Part shown: positions 25,971 to 34,952 of the stretch, piece after piece | Layout: every line of letters begins with the position of its first letter | Numbering within the stretch: position 1 is the stretch's first letter | NCBI GenBank assembly: GCA_945901965.1 | Contig: CAMDMN010000001.1 | Coordinates: forward strand, 1-39,898 | Source: Legionella genomosp. 1 | Lineage (GTDB): Bacteria; Pseudomonadota; Gammaproteobacteria; Legionellales; Legionellaceae | Length of the DNA stretch: 39,898 nt | Direction: 5' to 3' | Program-made: the position numbers and the translations under genes | The notes under the pieces: model-generated | Seen by the model: the letters and a program-made list of their open reading frames with translations, nothing else | What the model was told of the DNA's origin: nothing | Database searches by the model: none

Positions 25971-27705
25971 AAATAAATTCCTTATTAACGTAATCACAAA
26001 AATTTGGTAATTTTAAATTTAAATCATAAGAATACTTTTTAACCCCATTATCAGTAATTAATAGGATAAAACCTAACTGTTCATATAGATTAGATACCGG
26101 AATATTCTTTACCGTTGGAATATATTCTCCATAGAGTATTTTTATACCTGATTTTTTTAGGTCACTAATAACTGACTCAAAAAAAGCAAATTCAATTTTT
26201 CTCCCCATAACTCGACAACTTAACAAAAATGTATCAATACTTGCGGATAACCCATTACTGTCAAATTTAATAATTAACAAACCAACCGTTCCGGCGTCTC
26301 CAAATCGATCAGATACATCTATTGCATAAACCCGACAATACTCTGAAGCAATAAATTTGCGCATTTCTGTTTCGGAGTAACGATAAGTTGTTAAGTTAAA
26401 CTGATTGGTTTTCTGTGTTAATTGAGAAAGACGAGCGACTTTAAAGAGAGGATCTATTCTTATAGATAATGATAGCTGCAAATAACGAAGATAATCATCC
26501 AAACTTTCAAATTCATTTTTTATTCTCATACGCTCATCTTCCAATTGATACATTTTTAATCTTTGCGCATCCTCTAGAGTTTGAACTAAGCCAAAAAAAC
26601 TATTAGCTAGTTTTCTTATAATTGCTGGATATTCATATAAATTACGTGGAACTTGAACTACATCGACCTCTGGAAGCATCTTTCTAATTAAATTAACTTC
26701 AAAATCACTATCATCAACAAATACAATACTATCTAAACCAATATTTAGGGTATTAGCCATATTGATTATATTTATATGTTTTTCCTCCCAATTAACCTTG
26801 CGAATACAAAGATCATTCTCACTTAGTCTCATAGTTTTATCTATTAAAAACAGTTCTTTGACATCTTCATCATTATTTTTACTACAAATTCCAACTAACA
26901 CTCCTCTTTTAATTAGAGCAGCAATAATTGTTTGAACATCTCGATATGGATAACCAATTGGAGTCTCATATTTTTCCAAAATACCTTCTACCCCATCTTC
27001 ACCAACAACTCCTGGCCAAAGTGTATTATCACAATCTAAAATTAGCATTTTTTTAATTTTTCCACGAAGAAATATCAATGGATGCTTAATTTGAGAAGTA
27101 AACACTTTCATCATATTAAGGGTATACAAAGCTTTATGTATGTAATAATTTTGTGGGCTTATTGCGCTGGATACTCCTATGCTTCCAATAATTCTATCTA
27201 TATTTACAATTTGTACATTTTTTCCAATACAAGATTCGAGTATAGAATTCATCGAGTCTACAATCAGATCAAAATTATCTGGTTGTACTTGATTATAGTT
27301 GAATGCCAAAGAAGAAAATCGGTTAAAAAGTACCAAAGGTACATTTTCTAAAATACGGAACAATAATTGTAGCTCAAGCTTACATTTATTCAAAAGCTCA
27401 TCTATTTCTTTATTTGATAAAAGATTAGCCATGTAACTTAGGCTAGGAATATAATTTGCTGCCTCCCAAAAAATAATAACAGCATCACTATCAGAGTATT
27501 TTTCTGCATCTTGAAGAATATTATCATAATCACCAATAATAACATCCGCTTTTATTCCCTCTATTCCTAATTGATATTCCAAAAGATCCTTTATTAAGTT
27601 AACAGTAATATTTGTAAGGACGACAATACGAAAAGGCAAACCACACAATTTTTTCTTCATTTCTCTATTTTGGATTACAATTTCAGAAAAAGATACTTCA
27701 CTCAT
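25963..27705 (-). CDS. FkbH-type HAD-family enzyme (glyceryl-ACP former)
   Basis: Large FkbH-like protein of 580 residues. FkbH enzymes take 1,3-bisphosphoglycerate, dephosphorylate it and load the glyceryl group on a carrier protein. An N-terminal SGNH-like region (about 20-200) is followed by the HAD core with LILDCDNTLWPGVVGEDG (nucleophile D224, D226), RGVLVGICSKNN and IVFVDDSDFEV. The C-terminal part (about 430-560) resembles a GNAT acyltransferase fold, as is usual in this family. It overlaps the MaoC-SDR gene by ATGA and the carrier protein by 8 bases, so the three proteins are made together. Substrate by family precedent only. Confidence 0.88.
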   Translation of the reverse strand: MSEVSFSEIVIQNREMKKKLCGLPFRIVVLTNITVNLIKDLLEYQLGIEGIKADVIIGDYDNILQDAEKYSDSDAVIIFWEAANYIPSLSYMANLLSNKEIDELLNKCKLELQLLFRILENVPLVLFNRFSSLAFNYNQVQPDNFDLIVDSMNSILESCIGKNVQIVNIDRIIGSIGVSSAISPQNYYIHKALYTLNMMKVFTSQIKHPLIFLRGKIKKMLILDCDNTLWPGVVGEDGVEGILEKYETPIGYPYRDVQTIIAALIKRGVLVGICSKNNDEDVKELFLIDKTMRLSENDLCIRKVNWEEKHINIINMANTLNIGLDSIVFVDDSDFEVNLIRKMLPEVDVVQVPRNLYEYPAIIRKLANSFFGLVQTLEDAQRLKMYQLEDERMRIKNEFESLDDYLRYLQLSLSIRIDPLFKVARLSQLTQKTNQFNLTTYRYSETEMRKFIASEYCRVYAIDVSDRFGDAGTVGLLIIKFDSNGLSASIDTFLLSCRVMGRKIEFAFFESVISDLKKSGIKILYGEYIPTVKNIPVSNLYEQLGFILLITDNGVKKYSYDLNLKLPNFCDYVNKEFIYD

Positions 27706-28892
27706 ACCATAACTCCCCCGCCATTTACCCGCAAAGTCTCACCCGTAATAAAGTCAGAGTCAGAGCTCATTAAATAGGAAACCGCAGATGCTACATCACT
27801 AGGTTTACCCATACATTTTAATGGGGTTGAACTCTCTATTAATAAACGATTTTTCAATGGAATATCAGCGACTAAATTTGTATCGATCATACTTGGAGAA
27901 ACAAGATTAATTCTTACTCCATATGGAGCAATTTCAACAGCAACTGACTTAACATACCCTACTAGAGCAGACTTTGCGGCGATATAATGAGCCCATTTAG
28001 CCACAGGTTGATCTACAGCTTGTGTTGAAAGAACAACTATTTTCCCATATTTTTCATCAATAAACTTGGGAATGATATTGCTACTTATATTATAAAATCC
28101 CTTCAAATTAACTTCAATTTGGTCATTGATGTCATGCCATCTAAGCACACTAGAATTTAATGATGGAAGTTTAGGAGTAGGGCAAAACACAAACCCAATA
28201 ATATTTGGCATCCTTTTATTTACTTGCAAAATCATTTCTCTTACCGAATCTTCATTTGTTACATCAGCTTGAAATAAAAATACTTGGCTGGAATCAGATG
28301 CAATTTCAGAACGAAGTTTATGAGCCTGATCAGCATTTTTATTATAATGCACAGCAATATCAAAACCATCACCTGAGAGCCTTCTACAAATTTCTCTCCC
28401 TATCCCTCCAGTAGCACCTACTACAAGAACTGCTGGCTTTTTCTGTTTTTTACCAAGATCTACAGAATTTTTCTCAAGATCTTGTTCTTCAATCACCTTT
28501 ACTTTTGCATGACCACTGGTCAATAATTCATTGTGTTGATTAAATATGTTGGTTGTTAATTCAATTACTTCATCACGTAAATACTTTTTAATTACTTCTG
28601 CGCGAACTCTAAGAATATCACCAACTCGAGCTGGCTTTAAAAAATTTAATTGCTGTGACATCCAAAGAGAACCATCTCCAGGGAGCTTCGTACCAATTAT
28701 TGTAGAAATAAAAGAAGCACCTAACATTCCATGTGCTACAGGCATTTTAAAATATGTACGTGAAGCATACAACTTATCAACATGCAGACGATTGTCATCA
28801 CCCGTCAAAGTAACAAACCTCGAAATATCTTCATCAGTAATTTTATGACAGACCTCAGCAAAATCACCAACTTTAATTTCTGAAAATTTCAT
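27702..28892 (-). CDS. MaoC-like hydratase fused to SDR ketoreductase
   Basis: Two-domain protein of 396 residues. Residues 1-135 are a MaoC/hot-dog domain with GDDNRLHVDKLYA (31-43) and VAHGMLGASF (52-61), the hydratase-2 type catalytic Asp/His pair. Residues 152-396 are a FabG-like SDR with GATGGIG (159-165), S289, Y303 and K307 (WAHYIAAKSALVGY), and the C-terminal NGGG. Together they could reduce a 3-ketoacyl group and hydrate or dehydrate it, on the ACP encoded two genes downstream or on CoA. The two activities are normally separate proteins. A linker rich in Lys (140-152) joins them. Start ATG with AAGGA close upstream. Confidence 0.88.
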   Translation of the reverse strand: MKFSEIKVGDFAEVCHKITDEDISRFVTLTGDDNRLHVDKLYASRTYFKMPVAHGMLGASFISTIIGTKLPGDGSLWMSQQLNFLKPARVGDILRVRAEVIKKYLRDEVIELTTNIFNQHNELLTSGHAKVKVIEEQDLEKNSVDLGKKQKKPAVLVVGATGGIGREICRRLSGDGFDIAVHYNKNADQAHKLRSEIASDSSQVFLFQADVTNEDSVREMILQVNKRMPNIIGFVFCPTPKLPSLNSSVLRWHDINDQIEVNLKGFYNISSNIIPKFIDEKYGKIVVLSTQAVDQPVAKWAHYIAAKSALVGYVKSVAVEIAPYGVRINLVSPSMIDTNLVADIPLKNRLLIESSTPLKCMGKPSDVASAVSYLMSSDSDFITGETLRVNGGGVMV

Positions 28893-28897
28893 TATCC

Positions 28898-29464
28898 TTA
28901 CAATTCCTTTTTCTGTAAACGTGACTTGACAACCCTACCAGGATTCCCCACTACAATTGAATAAGGAGGAATAGGACCACTCACTACTGATCCAGCTCCA
29001 ATCACTGACCCTGTACCAATATGTGCACCAGAAAGCAAAATGGCATTTGGGGCAATCCACACATGATCTTCAATTACAATACTATATAATTTATTATTAA
29101 AAATAATGGTTTTAAAATCATGTCCTTGTTCTATAAAAGGAAGATTTAAGTCATCAAAACGATGGTTAGCCGTTCTAACCCAAGCCCCTCGCGAAACCCA
29201 AACATGATTACCAATCCAAATCGGATAAGAATCTCCTGCAGCAATACTTGCAGATTCTCCTATCATAAAATTATCACCAACATTAATCATATTTTTAATC
29301 CCAATACTGGATCCACGCTCAAAAATAGCTTGTTTACCAATACGATCTTTCAATATATATTCCCAATATTTTCTCCGAAGCCATCTTCCTAATTGGGTTT
29401 CAGGATAATAAATAATAATAAAACTAATCCACTGCTTAATCTCAATAATGAATAATTTAAACAT
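28898..29464 (-). CDS. Hexapeptide-repeat O-acyltransferase (LacA/WcaF-like)
   Basis: A 188-residue left-handed beta-helix acyltransferase. The helix starts near residue 48 (RGSSIGIKNMINVGDNFMIGESASI), holds the catalytic-type HRFDD segment near residue 102, continues through VWIAPNAILLSGAHIGTGSVIGAGSVVSG and ends GNPGRVVKSR. The N-terminal 40 residues include a hydrophobic stretch (about 10-20) that may attach it to the membrane. Members acetylate sugars using acetyl-CoA; as the first gene of the ACP/FkbH/MaoC block it could equally transfer the carrier-bound acyl group. A 142-base non-coding gap separates it from the upstream module. Confidence 0.83.
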   Translation of the reverse strand: MFKLFIIEIKQWISFIIIYYPETQLGRWLRRKYWEYILKDRIGKQAIFERGSSIGIKNMINVGDNFMIGESASIAAGDSYPIWIGNHVWVSRGAWVRTANHRFDDLNLPFIEQGHDFKTIIFNNKLYSIVIEDHVWIAPNAILLSGAHIGTGSVIGAGSVVSGPIPPYSIVVGNPGRVVKSRLQKKEL

Positions 29465-29545
29465 AAAGATCCTTGCCTATAAATGATAATTTATTACTGT
29501 TAATATAAATTTAAAAAATTAAAATCAATATTATGAGAGTTATAA

Positions 29546-29567
29546 AATTTATTTTTAAAAATAAATT
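29546..29567. repeat. 22-bp perfect AT palindrome in the intermodule gap
   Basis: AATTTATTTTT followed directly by its reverse complement AAAAATAAATT. A second imperfect pair (TTTAACT / AGTTAAA, about 29570-29595) lies beside it. The gap separates the cyclase module from the acyl module. It could be a weak terminator or a DNA-binding site, or chance in AT-rich DNA. Confidence 0.3.
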
Positions 29568-29606
29568 AACTTTAACTAACTTTATAAGAGTTAAATTGAT
29601 TTGATT

Positions 29607-30233
29607 TTAATTAAAAATTATTTCCTCATTTGATTTTATCAATTTATTTTTTAAAACTTCAACACCAAACCTGTCAGACAAATTATGCAATATAAACTGG
29701 TGTCCAACTTCAACATAACCATAATCATAAGAGTCTAACCAAAAATTAAAATGTCCAATCTCCCTTAAAGAATTATTATTATCAAAGCCAGTAAAAGTAA
29801 CAACATTAACACCTCGTTCTATCGCTACTTCTACAGCATTACATATATTTTTAGATTTTCCGGAGCTACTAATTGCAATTAGCATATCACCTGATTTAAT
29901 AAATTGTGATAATACTCTAGAGTATGCATTCTCATAACCAAAATCATTTGCCATACAAGTAATCAGCGATGATTCGTGTAATACTTGCGCATTGATCTTT
30001 GCAACATTAACAAAATCAACTTGGGCATGACTTGCAACGGCCGCACTACCACCATTGCCAATAATATAAAGCGACTGTTTGTCTTGACGAATCTTTCGTA
30101 GATTGTCCAATACTTGTAACATTGCTAATTCAAGATTAACTATGTTCATTTCTTCATTTGTACAAACTGTATTGGTGATAATCTGAGCGAATTCAGTAGC
30201 GCGATGGTTAAGTTGCATTTTATTTAATTCCAT
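29607..30233 (-). CDS. SIS-domain sugar-phosphate isomerase (GmhA-like)
   Basis: A 208-residue SIS protein resembling phosphoheptose isomerase, which interconverts sedoheptulose-7-phosphate and D-glycero-D-manno-heptose-7-phosphate. It has YIIGNGGSAAVASHAQVDFVN (phosphate loop 59-69), LITCMANDFGYENAYSRVL, and ISSSGKSKN for the second phosphate contact; the Glu/His pair of the GmhA active site may be in EVGHQFILHNLSDRFG. It is the last gene of the module and overlaps the dehydrogenase gene by 10 bases. With a sugar-phosphate cyclase in the same operon, supply of a seven-carbon ketose phosphate is plausible; the core-LPS gmhA is normally elsewhere. Confidence 0.84.
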   Translation of the reverse strand: MELNKMQLNHRATEFAQIITNTVCTNEEMNIVNLELAMLQVLDNLRKIRQDKQSLYIIGNGGSAAVASHAQVDFVNVAKINAQVLHESSLITCMANDFGYENAYSRVLSQFIKSGDMLIAISSSGKSKNICNAVEVAIERGVNVVTFTGFDNNNSLREIGHFNFWLDSYDYGYVEVGHQFILHNLSDRFGVEVLKNKLIKSNEEIIFN

Positions 30234-31162
30234 ATTAATTCTCCATTTTCTTTTATTTTTTCAAAATTTTTTATTACCATTAAACCCATTGCTTCAATAG
30301 CCTCTGAAGTACTACCACCTATGTGACTTGTTGCAAAAAAATTATCTAATGCAAGTAATTTTTCAGACACTTTCGGCTCTTCCTCAAATACATCTAAAGC
30401 TGCTGCTAAATATTTGCTTTTTAATACCTGATACAACGCCACTTCATCAACTAACCCCCCTCGAGCGGTATTAATTAGAATTGCCCCTTTTTTCATTGCG
30501 TTTAATTCATCAAACCCAATAAAATGATGGTTTTCTGGAAGTAATGGAATATGGAGTGAGATTATATCTGACTGTTCTAACAGTGTGTTAAGCTTCACCT
30601 GCTTTACATGTGTCATTAAATTATCATGGGTTTGAATATCATAAATTAAACATTTACAACCGAACCCTTGGAGTAATAAAGCCAAATCTTGGCCAACAGC
30701 ACCAAACCCAATAATACCAACAGTCTTATTTGAAAGTTGACTTCCAGTAGGTTGCTGCCATTGTCCTTTCTTAATCTTTTCATAAACTATATGTAAATGA
30801 CGCTGTATTGTAAAAATTAGACCTAAGACTAATTCTGATACTGAACGCTTATTCAATCCAGGAGTAGCTGCAAAACCTATACCACGACGCTCCAAAGCGT
30901 TAAGGTCAATCTTGTCTATACCAGTACCCATTTTACAAATTACTTTCAAATCTGGTAAATAGTCAAGAAGTTTATCATCAATGACTTCTAAGCCAATAAT
31001 TGCATGTGTCGCTCCATGCAAAAATTTAATTAATGCTTCATCAGCCAACTTAATTCCAGCATCATTAAATTTTACATTAGTAAATTTCTCTCGCAATCTT
31101 TGACGAAGGATATTATTTTTTGAAAATGAACGAGATGTAACTGCAACTAATTGTTTATTCAC
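30224..31162 (-). CDS. D-isomer-specific 2-hydroxyacid dehydrogenase (SerA-like)
   Basis: NAD-dependent dehydrogenase of 312 residues. The nucleotide loop is GFGAVG at 152-157 within TVGIIGFGAVGQDLA. The catalytic residues are all in place: Arg in NTARGGLVDE, Glu in DVFEEEP and His in SHIGGST. The N-terminal domain VICKMGTGIDKIDL fits the phosphoglycerate-dehydrogenase branch, but the regulatory ACT domain of SerA is absent. It lies between the lactonase-like and SIS genes, so it probably oxidises or reduces a sugar-acid or cyclitol intermediate rather than serving serine synthesis. Confidence 0.86.
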   Translation of the reverse strand: MNKQLVAVTSRSFSKNNILRQRLREKFTNVKFNDAGIKLADEALIKFLHGATHAIIGLEVIDDKLLDYLPDLKVICKMGTGIDKIDLNALERRGIGFAATPGLNKRSVSELVLGLIFTIQRHLHIVYEKIKKGQWQQPTGSQLSNKTVGIIGFGAVGQDLALLLQGFGCKCLIYDIQTHDNLMTHVKQVKLNTLLEQSDIISLHIPLLPENHHFIGFDELNAMKKGAILINTARGGLVDEVALYQVLKSKYLAAALDVFEEEPKVSEKLLALDNFFATSHIGGSTSEAIEAMGLMVIKNFEKIKENGELIWN

Positions 31163-31176
31163 AATAAAACATATCC

Positions 31177-31932
31177 TTATTCATGCTCAAAAAAATTACT
31201 TATTTTCTCAATGTGAGAACCTGCAGAAGCATAATCAATATACCAAGATATATCTCTACTTGGTTTAAGTAGTTGAATAGGATATTCAAACTCACCTAAA
31301 TTACTAAATACAGATTTAACCACATGAGCTTTAGATTCACCTGCAACAAGAACGGCTACTAATATTGCAGAATTTATTGCTTGCAAAGTTAAACTAATAC
31401 GACGCGATTGTAAATGTTTAACATCGATATTTACGACTATATTATTAGAATTTAATGACTCCTTATCGTCAGGAAATAATGAGGCAATATGACCGTCTAC
31501 TCCAACCCCCAATAACACAAAATCAAATTGTGGAAGGCCTTTTTCATTTTTAGGTAAATTTGAATTTAGCTTATTTTCATAAAGAATAGCTGATTCATGC
31601 GGAGTAATATCTTCCGTTTTTATACGATGGATATTTGCAACATTAAGTGAGACGTGACTCAGAAATCGAGAACTAATCATATTAAAGTTATTATCTATAT
31701 GAGATTCTGGCACAAATCGTTCGTCAGTTTGATAAATATGTACAAATTGCCAATCGATTTGATCAACATAAGGTTTGTTAGCTAAAAGAGAATAAAATAA
31801 CTGTGGCGTGTTTCCTCCAGATAGAGCAACATGAAAACTACCAGAATTACTAATATTAAATTTTGCCTGATTAACAAATTGTTGTGCAAGCATATGACTA
31901 AGTTGCTCTAAATTTTTTTTAACATATTGCAT
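31177..31932 (-). CDS. 6-phosphogluconolactonase/glucosamine-6-phosphate deaminase-family protein
   Basis: A 251-residue protein of the DevB/Pgl family. Motifs: VALSGGNTPQLFYSLL (about 35-50), the VHIYQTDERFVP segment with the family DER, NNFNMISSRFL, and FDFVLLGVGVDGHIASLFPD, the most conserved block. All the usual lactonase residues that I can place are present, so lactone hydrolysis is the default prediction. Its place within a sugar-phosphate cyclase operon, rather than beside zwf and edd, suggests a specialised sugar-phosphate substrate. It follows the cyclase gene by 43 bases. Confidence 0.82.
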   Translation of the reverse strand: MQYVKKNLEQLSHMLAQQFVNQAKFNISNSGSFHVALSGGNTPQLFYSLLANKPYVDQIDWQFVHIYQTDERFVPESHIDNNFNMISSRFLSHVSLNVANIHRIKTEDITPHESAILYENKLNSNLPKNEKGLPQFDFVLLGVGVDGHIASLFPDDKESLNSNNIVVNIDVKHLQSRRISLTLQAINSAILVAVLVAGESKAHVVKSVFSNLGEFEYPIQLLKPSRDISWYIDYASAGSHIEKISNFFEHE

Positions 31933-31975
31933 GCAATCATTCCAATATTATTAACCAATTGAAATTAAAAAACAT

Positions 31976-33100
31976 CTAAACCAACATATTAGATTTGGTA
32001 AAAGCAATTTTTTCTTGAGATTTAATAGCCCTCCCACTTAATAAATAAAGTCGACATAGATCTTTAAATAGCTGATCATTAGCAATATTTGCTTTAGAAA
32101 TTAAGCTATGTTGATTAAGTAAAATTAAACTCAACACATCATTACCTGTATTTTTTTTATCCTTAGAGATTGCTCGTAGGAATGCATCTAACGGAATAAA
32201 TTCCTGAGCATAATCAATATAATTTTGGGCTAATACTGCATGCATTCTAATATAATGTTCAGATGTTGTTAAATTAGTTTCCATAGCAATATAATTCGCC
32301 ATATCCATACCAATCGTTACTGCAATTCCATGAGGAATCTTATACTCTGTGGCTGACTCAATTGCATGACCAAAGCTATGGCCATAATTCATCACCTGCC
32401 GTATATCTCTATCAAATTCATCTTGTTCTATAATCTCTTTCTTAATTTCTAATGACCGACGAATATAATACGTCATCAATTCATTATTTTCGAAAAGACC
32501 ATCATAATCTTTTGATATTTGATTAAATGATTTCTCGCCGTCAATTGCATGTACCTTTAACATTTCACCAATTCCAGATCTAATAGCCTGAATATCTAAT
32601 GTCTTGAGAAATTCTAAATAAATAAAAATCTGCTTGGGTGGAGTAAAAGTTCCCAATATATTTTTAGCATCCCCACAATTTATAGAACTTTTAGAACCGA
32701 TGCAAGAATCTGCCTGAGCAAGAAGTGTAGTCGGGACAAAATACCATTCTACCCCGCGCAACATATTAGCAGCTAAAAAACAGGTAATATCTTGAATAAT
32801 ACCACCGCCAATCGCGATTAATTGCTGATTGCGCCGAAGCTTATTTTTTACTAAATGTTCAACATAAGCTGGCATTTTCTCTAGAGATTTATTTTTTTCA
32901 TCCGCTTCAATTGTTAAAACAGATATGGCAGATGTCAATATCTCTTTAAGTTGGTCGTGATAAAGAGTAAATATATTTTTATCTATTATGATATGGCTTT
33001 GATGAATGATTTCCTTATCAAGTTGAAATTTATTTCCCTCCATAAAACTTACACTATACCTTCCCTTATGAGATTGAACTTCAAATGAATAATTAGACAC
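31976..33100 (-). CDS. Dehydroquinate-synthase-family sugar-phosphate cyclase
   Basis: NAD- and metal-dependent cyclase of the AroB superfamily, which includes cyclitol-forming enzymes acting on sedoheptulose-7-phosphate or glucose-6-phosphate. From GTG 33100 it has 374 residues: NAD loop IGGGIIQDI (97-105), PTTLLAQADSCIGSKSSIN (123-141), metal ligand candidates E179, H241 and H257 (SGIGEM, NYGHSFGHAIE, PHGIAV). It differs from housekeeping AroB in several normally fixed places, for example GGGIIQD for GGGVIGD and HGIAV for HGEAV. I chose GTG 33100 because a perfect GGAGGA lies seven bases upstream and it overlaps the SDR stop by 8 bases; the open frame reaches GTG 33136. Confidence 0.86.
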   Translation of the reverse strand: MSNYSFEVQSHKGRYSVSFMEGNKFQLDKEIIHQSHIIIDKNIFTLYHDQLKEILTSAISVLTIEADEKNKSLEKMPAYVEHLVKNKLRRNQQLIAIGGGIIQDITCFLAANMLRGVEWYFVPTTLLAQADSCIGSKSSINCGDAKNILGTFTPPKQIFIYLEFLKTLDIQAIRSGIGEMLKVHAIDGEKSFNQISKDYDGLFENNELMTYYIRRSLEIKKEIIEQDEFDRDIRQVMNYGHSFGHAIESATEYKIPHGIAVTIGMDMANYIAMETNLTTSEHYIRMHAVLAQNYIDYAQEFIPLDAFLRAISKDKKNTGNDVLSLILLNQHSLISKANIANDQLFKDLCRLYLLSGRAIKSQEKIAFTKSNMLV

Positions 33101-33812
33101 GGGTAAATCCTCCATCAACAGCAATATTTTGCCCACTTAAATAAGTATTTTCTTCACTCACTAACCATAAAACAAATCTAGCAATCTCATCAGGCTGACC
33201 TAATCTACCAATTGGAATTTGCTGCACGATTTCAAGTATTTTATCTTCGCCTAAAATCTGTTTGGTCAAGTCAGTTTCAATAAATCCAGGCGCTACACAA
33301 TTAGCTAAAATTCCATATGAAGCTACTTCAGCAGCCAATGCAGCTGTCATACCATCTAACGCAAATTTACTAGCAGAATAAGGTGCACGCCAAGATTTAC
33401 TCACTTTACCTAAAACAGAACTCAAGTTTACTATTCTTCCCCATGCCTTTTTACGCATCCCAGGAATCACTGATCTACACAAAATAAATGGAGCGTTAAG
33501 ATTTACTCGTTGTATATTATTAAAATTTTCTAAGGTTGTGTTTTGAAAGGGAGCTATAATATTAATTCCTGCGTTGTTAATCAAAATATCTGGTTCTAAT
33601 TCAGCAAGTATTTCCGCAAATTTCTCCGTGCTTTTTTCACACAGAAAATTAACCGAATAATATTGAAAATCATCAGAAATTGTAGTCTTTTCACTTGTTC
33701 CAGTAATTAACACTTGTGCGCCAGCAAATTTAAGTTGCTGAGCTATAGCAAGCCCAATTCCTCTATTAGCTCCCGTTACAACAGCCATTTTACCATTTAA
33801 CTCAATTGTCAT
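33093..33812 (-). CDS. Short-chain dehydrogenase/reductase (FabG-like)
   Basis: Classical SDR of 239 residues: TGANRGIG (13-20), NNAG (79-82), serine in NLSSVLG (131-132), Y145 and K149 in YSASK, and VDGG near the C-terminus. The substrate is unknown; next to the cyclase it is likely to reduce or oxidise a ring ketone or hydroxyl. Fatty-acid FabG is less likely because the acyl-type SDR of this locus is fused to MaoC at 27702-28892. The stop overlaps the cyclase start by 8 bases. Confidence 0.88.
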   Translation of the reverse strand: MTIELNGKMAVVTGANRGIGLAIAQQLKFAGAQVLITGTSEKTTISDDFQYYSVNFLCEKSTEKFAEILAELEPDILINNAGINIIAPFQNTTLENFNNIQRVNLNAPFILCRSVIPGMRKKAWGRIVNLSSVLGKVSKSWRAPYSASKFALDGMTAALAAEVASYGILANCVAPGFIETDLTKQILGEDKILEIVQQIPIGRLGQPDEIARFVLWLVSEENTYLSGQNIAVDGGFTRV

Positions 33813-33845
33813 TTAATGCTACTTCTTCTGTTATTTATTTGTAGA

Positions 33846-34916
33846 TCAGTCAATAAGTTCAAAATTTAATTTTTTGCTTTTAGATTTAGCTTTTAAAGAC
33901 CAACGGTCACTCCATGCTAGATCTGCATAGTATATTTGATACACAAGCGACATAGTATTATAAGCATCTTCTAAAGTGCCATGCTTGATCTCAGCTTTAC
34001 CTAAAATTGCATCAGCAAATTCTGCAATTTCATATTTCCAAGAATTATCTTCATTATAACGAGTAGTTTGTTCTTTAGGGTCACCACAGTCGTCTTGGGT
34101 TGCCCAAGCGATAGTCATTTTTTCAGAGCCATAACTTTTTGAACCTGAAAGAATTCCACTTAGAGTAATAGCCCCCTTTTCTAAACTAATATCTAACTGA
34201 AATTGATGACGCCATTGAGTTGCTGAAGAATGCAACATCGCCACAATTTTATTTTTAGTACGCATCAGTGCATATGCATTATCTTCAACATCATGTTTCC
34301 AAAAATCATTCGAAATAAAACTATGAACTTCACTAAACTCTCCACCAAATAAGCGTAAGAGATCAACCATATGAATTCCTTGATCAAGCAATATTCCTCC
34401 ACCTGCTATAGCACGCTGACTTCGCCAATCAGAATTTTGACCAAAATTAATTATTTTTGATTTACCATACACCCCACGCAAATTAATTACATCACCTAAT
34501 TCCTTGGAATTAATTATACTTAGAGCCGCTGAAACGGAATCATGATATCGATGATTAAATCCATATTTTAACTTAAGATGTGGATGTTTTTTCTTACAGG
34601 CGACTACCAGATCCATATCAGATAAATCACGTCCAGGTGGCTTTTCACAAAAAACATGCAACCCTCTTTCTAACCCCGCAACAGTAACTTCTGCAGCAAT
34701 ATCATTTGTCAAACACACGAAAAGAATATCTAAATCTTGAGCCAGCAACTCTTTATAATTAGAAAAATAAGGGACACCGCTATCCATTTTACCACTGCTC
34801 ATAAAATGTCGGTCACAAATAGCAACTACTTTTAAATTAGCATGCAAATCGATATGAAAATGACGACGCTTTCCAACAACACCATACCCTGCAATACCAA
34901 CCCTTAATTTTTCCAT
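33846..34916 (-). CDS. Gfo/Idh/MocA-family oxidoreductase
   Basis: NAD(P)-dependent sugar or cyclitol oxidoreductase of 356 residues. The Rossmann start is VGIAGYGVVGKRR (6-18) and the family lysine is in CEKPPGRD (90-97). The C-terminal domain has GGGILLDQGIHMVDLLRLFGG with the active-site Asp and His. The family includes inositol dehydrogenases, which suits a cyclitol pathway. It is now the first intact gene of the minus-strand operon; the damaged cytidylyltransferase gene lay immediately upstream. Confidence 0.88.
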   Translation of the reverse strand: MEKLRVGIAGYGVVGKRRHFHIDLHANLKVVAICDRHFMSSGKMDSGVPYFSNYKELLAQDLDILFVCLTNDIAAEVTVAGLERGLHVFCEKPPGRDLSDMDLVVACKKKHPHLKLKYGFNHRYHDSVSAALSIINSKELGDVINLRGVYGKSKIINFGQNSDWRSQRAIAGGGILLDQGIHMVDLLRLFGGEFSEVHSFISNDFWKHDVEDNAYALMRTKNKIVAMLHSSATQWRHQFQLDISLEKGAITLSGILSGSKSYGSEKMTIAWATQDDCGDPKEQTTRYNEDNSWKYEIAEFADAILGKAEIKHGTLEDAYNTMSLVYQIYYADLAWSDRWSLKAKSKSKKLNFELID

Positions 34917-34952
34917 AAAACATCCTAATTTATAAAAAATACAGTTATTTTT

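Noticed and set aside
28546..28848. 100-codon plus-strand open frame opposite the MaoC domain
   Set aside because: The minus strand encodes a complete MaoC domain with catalytic residues; the plus-strand frame has no motif.
31976..33100. Housekeeping aroB
   Set aside because: The cyclase departs from AroB at several nearly invariant positions and is embedded in an O-antigen operon without aroK or other shikimate genes; not fully excluded without a tree.
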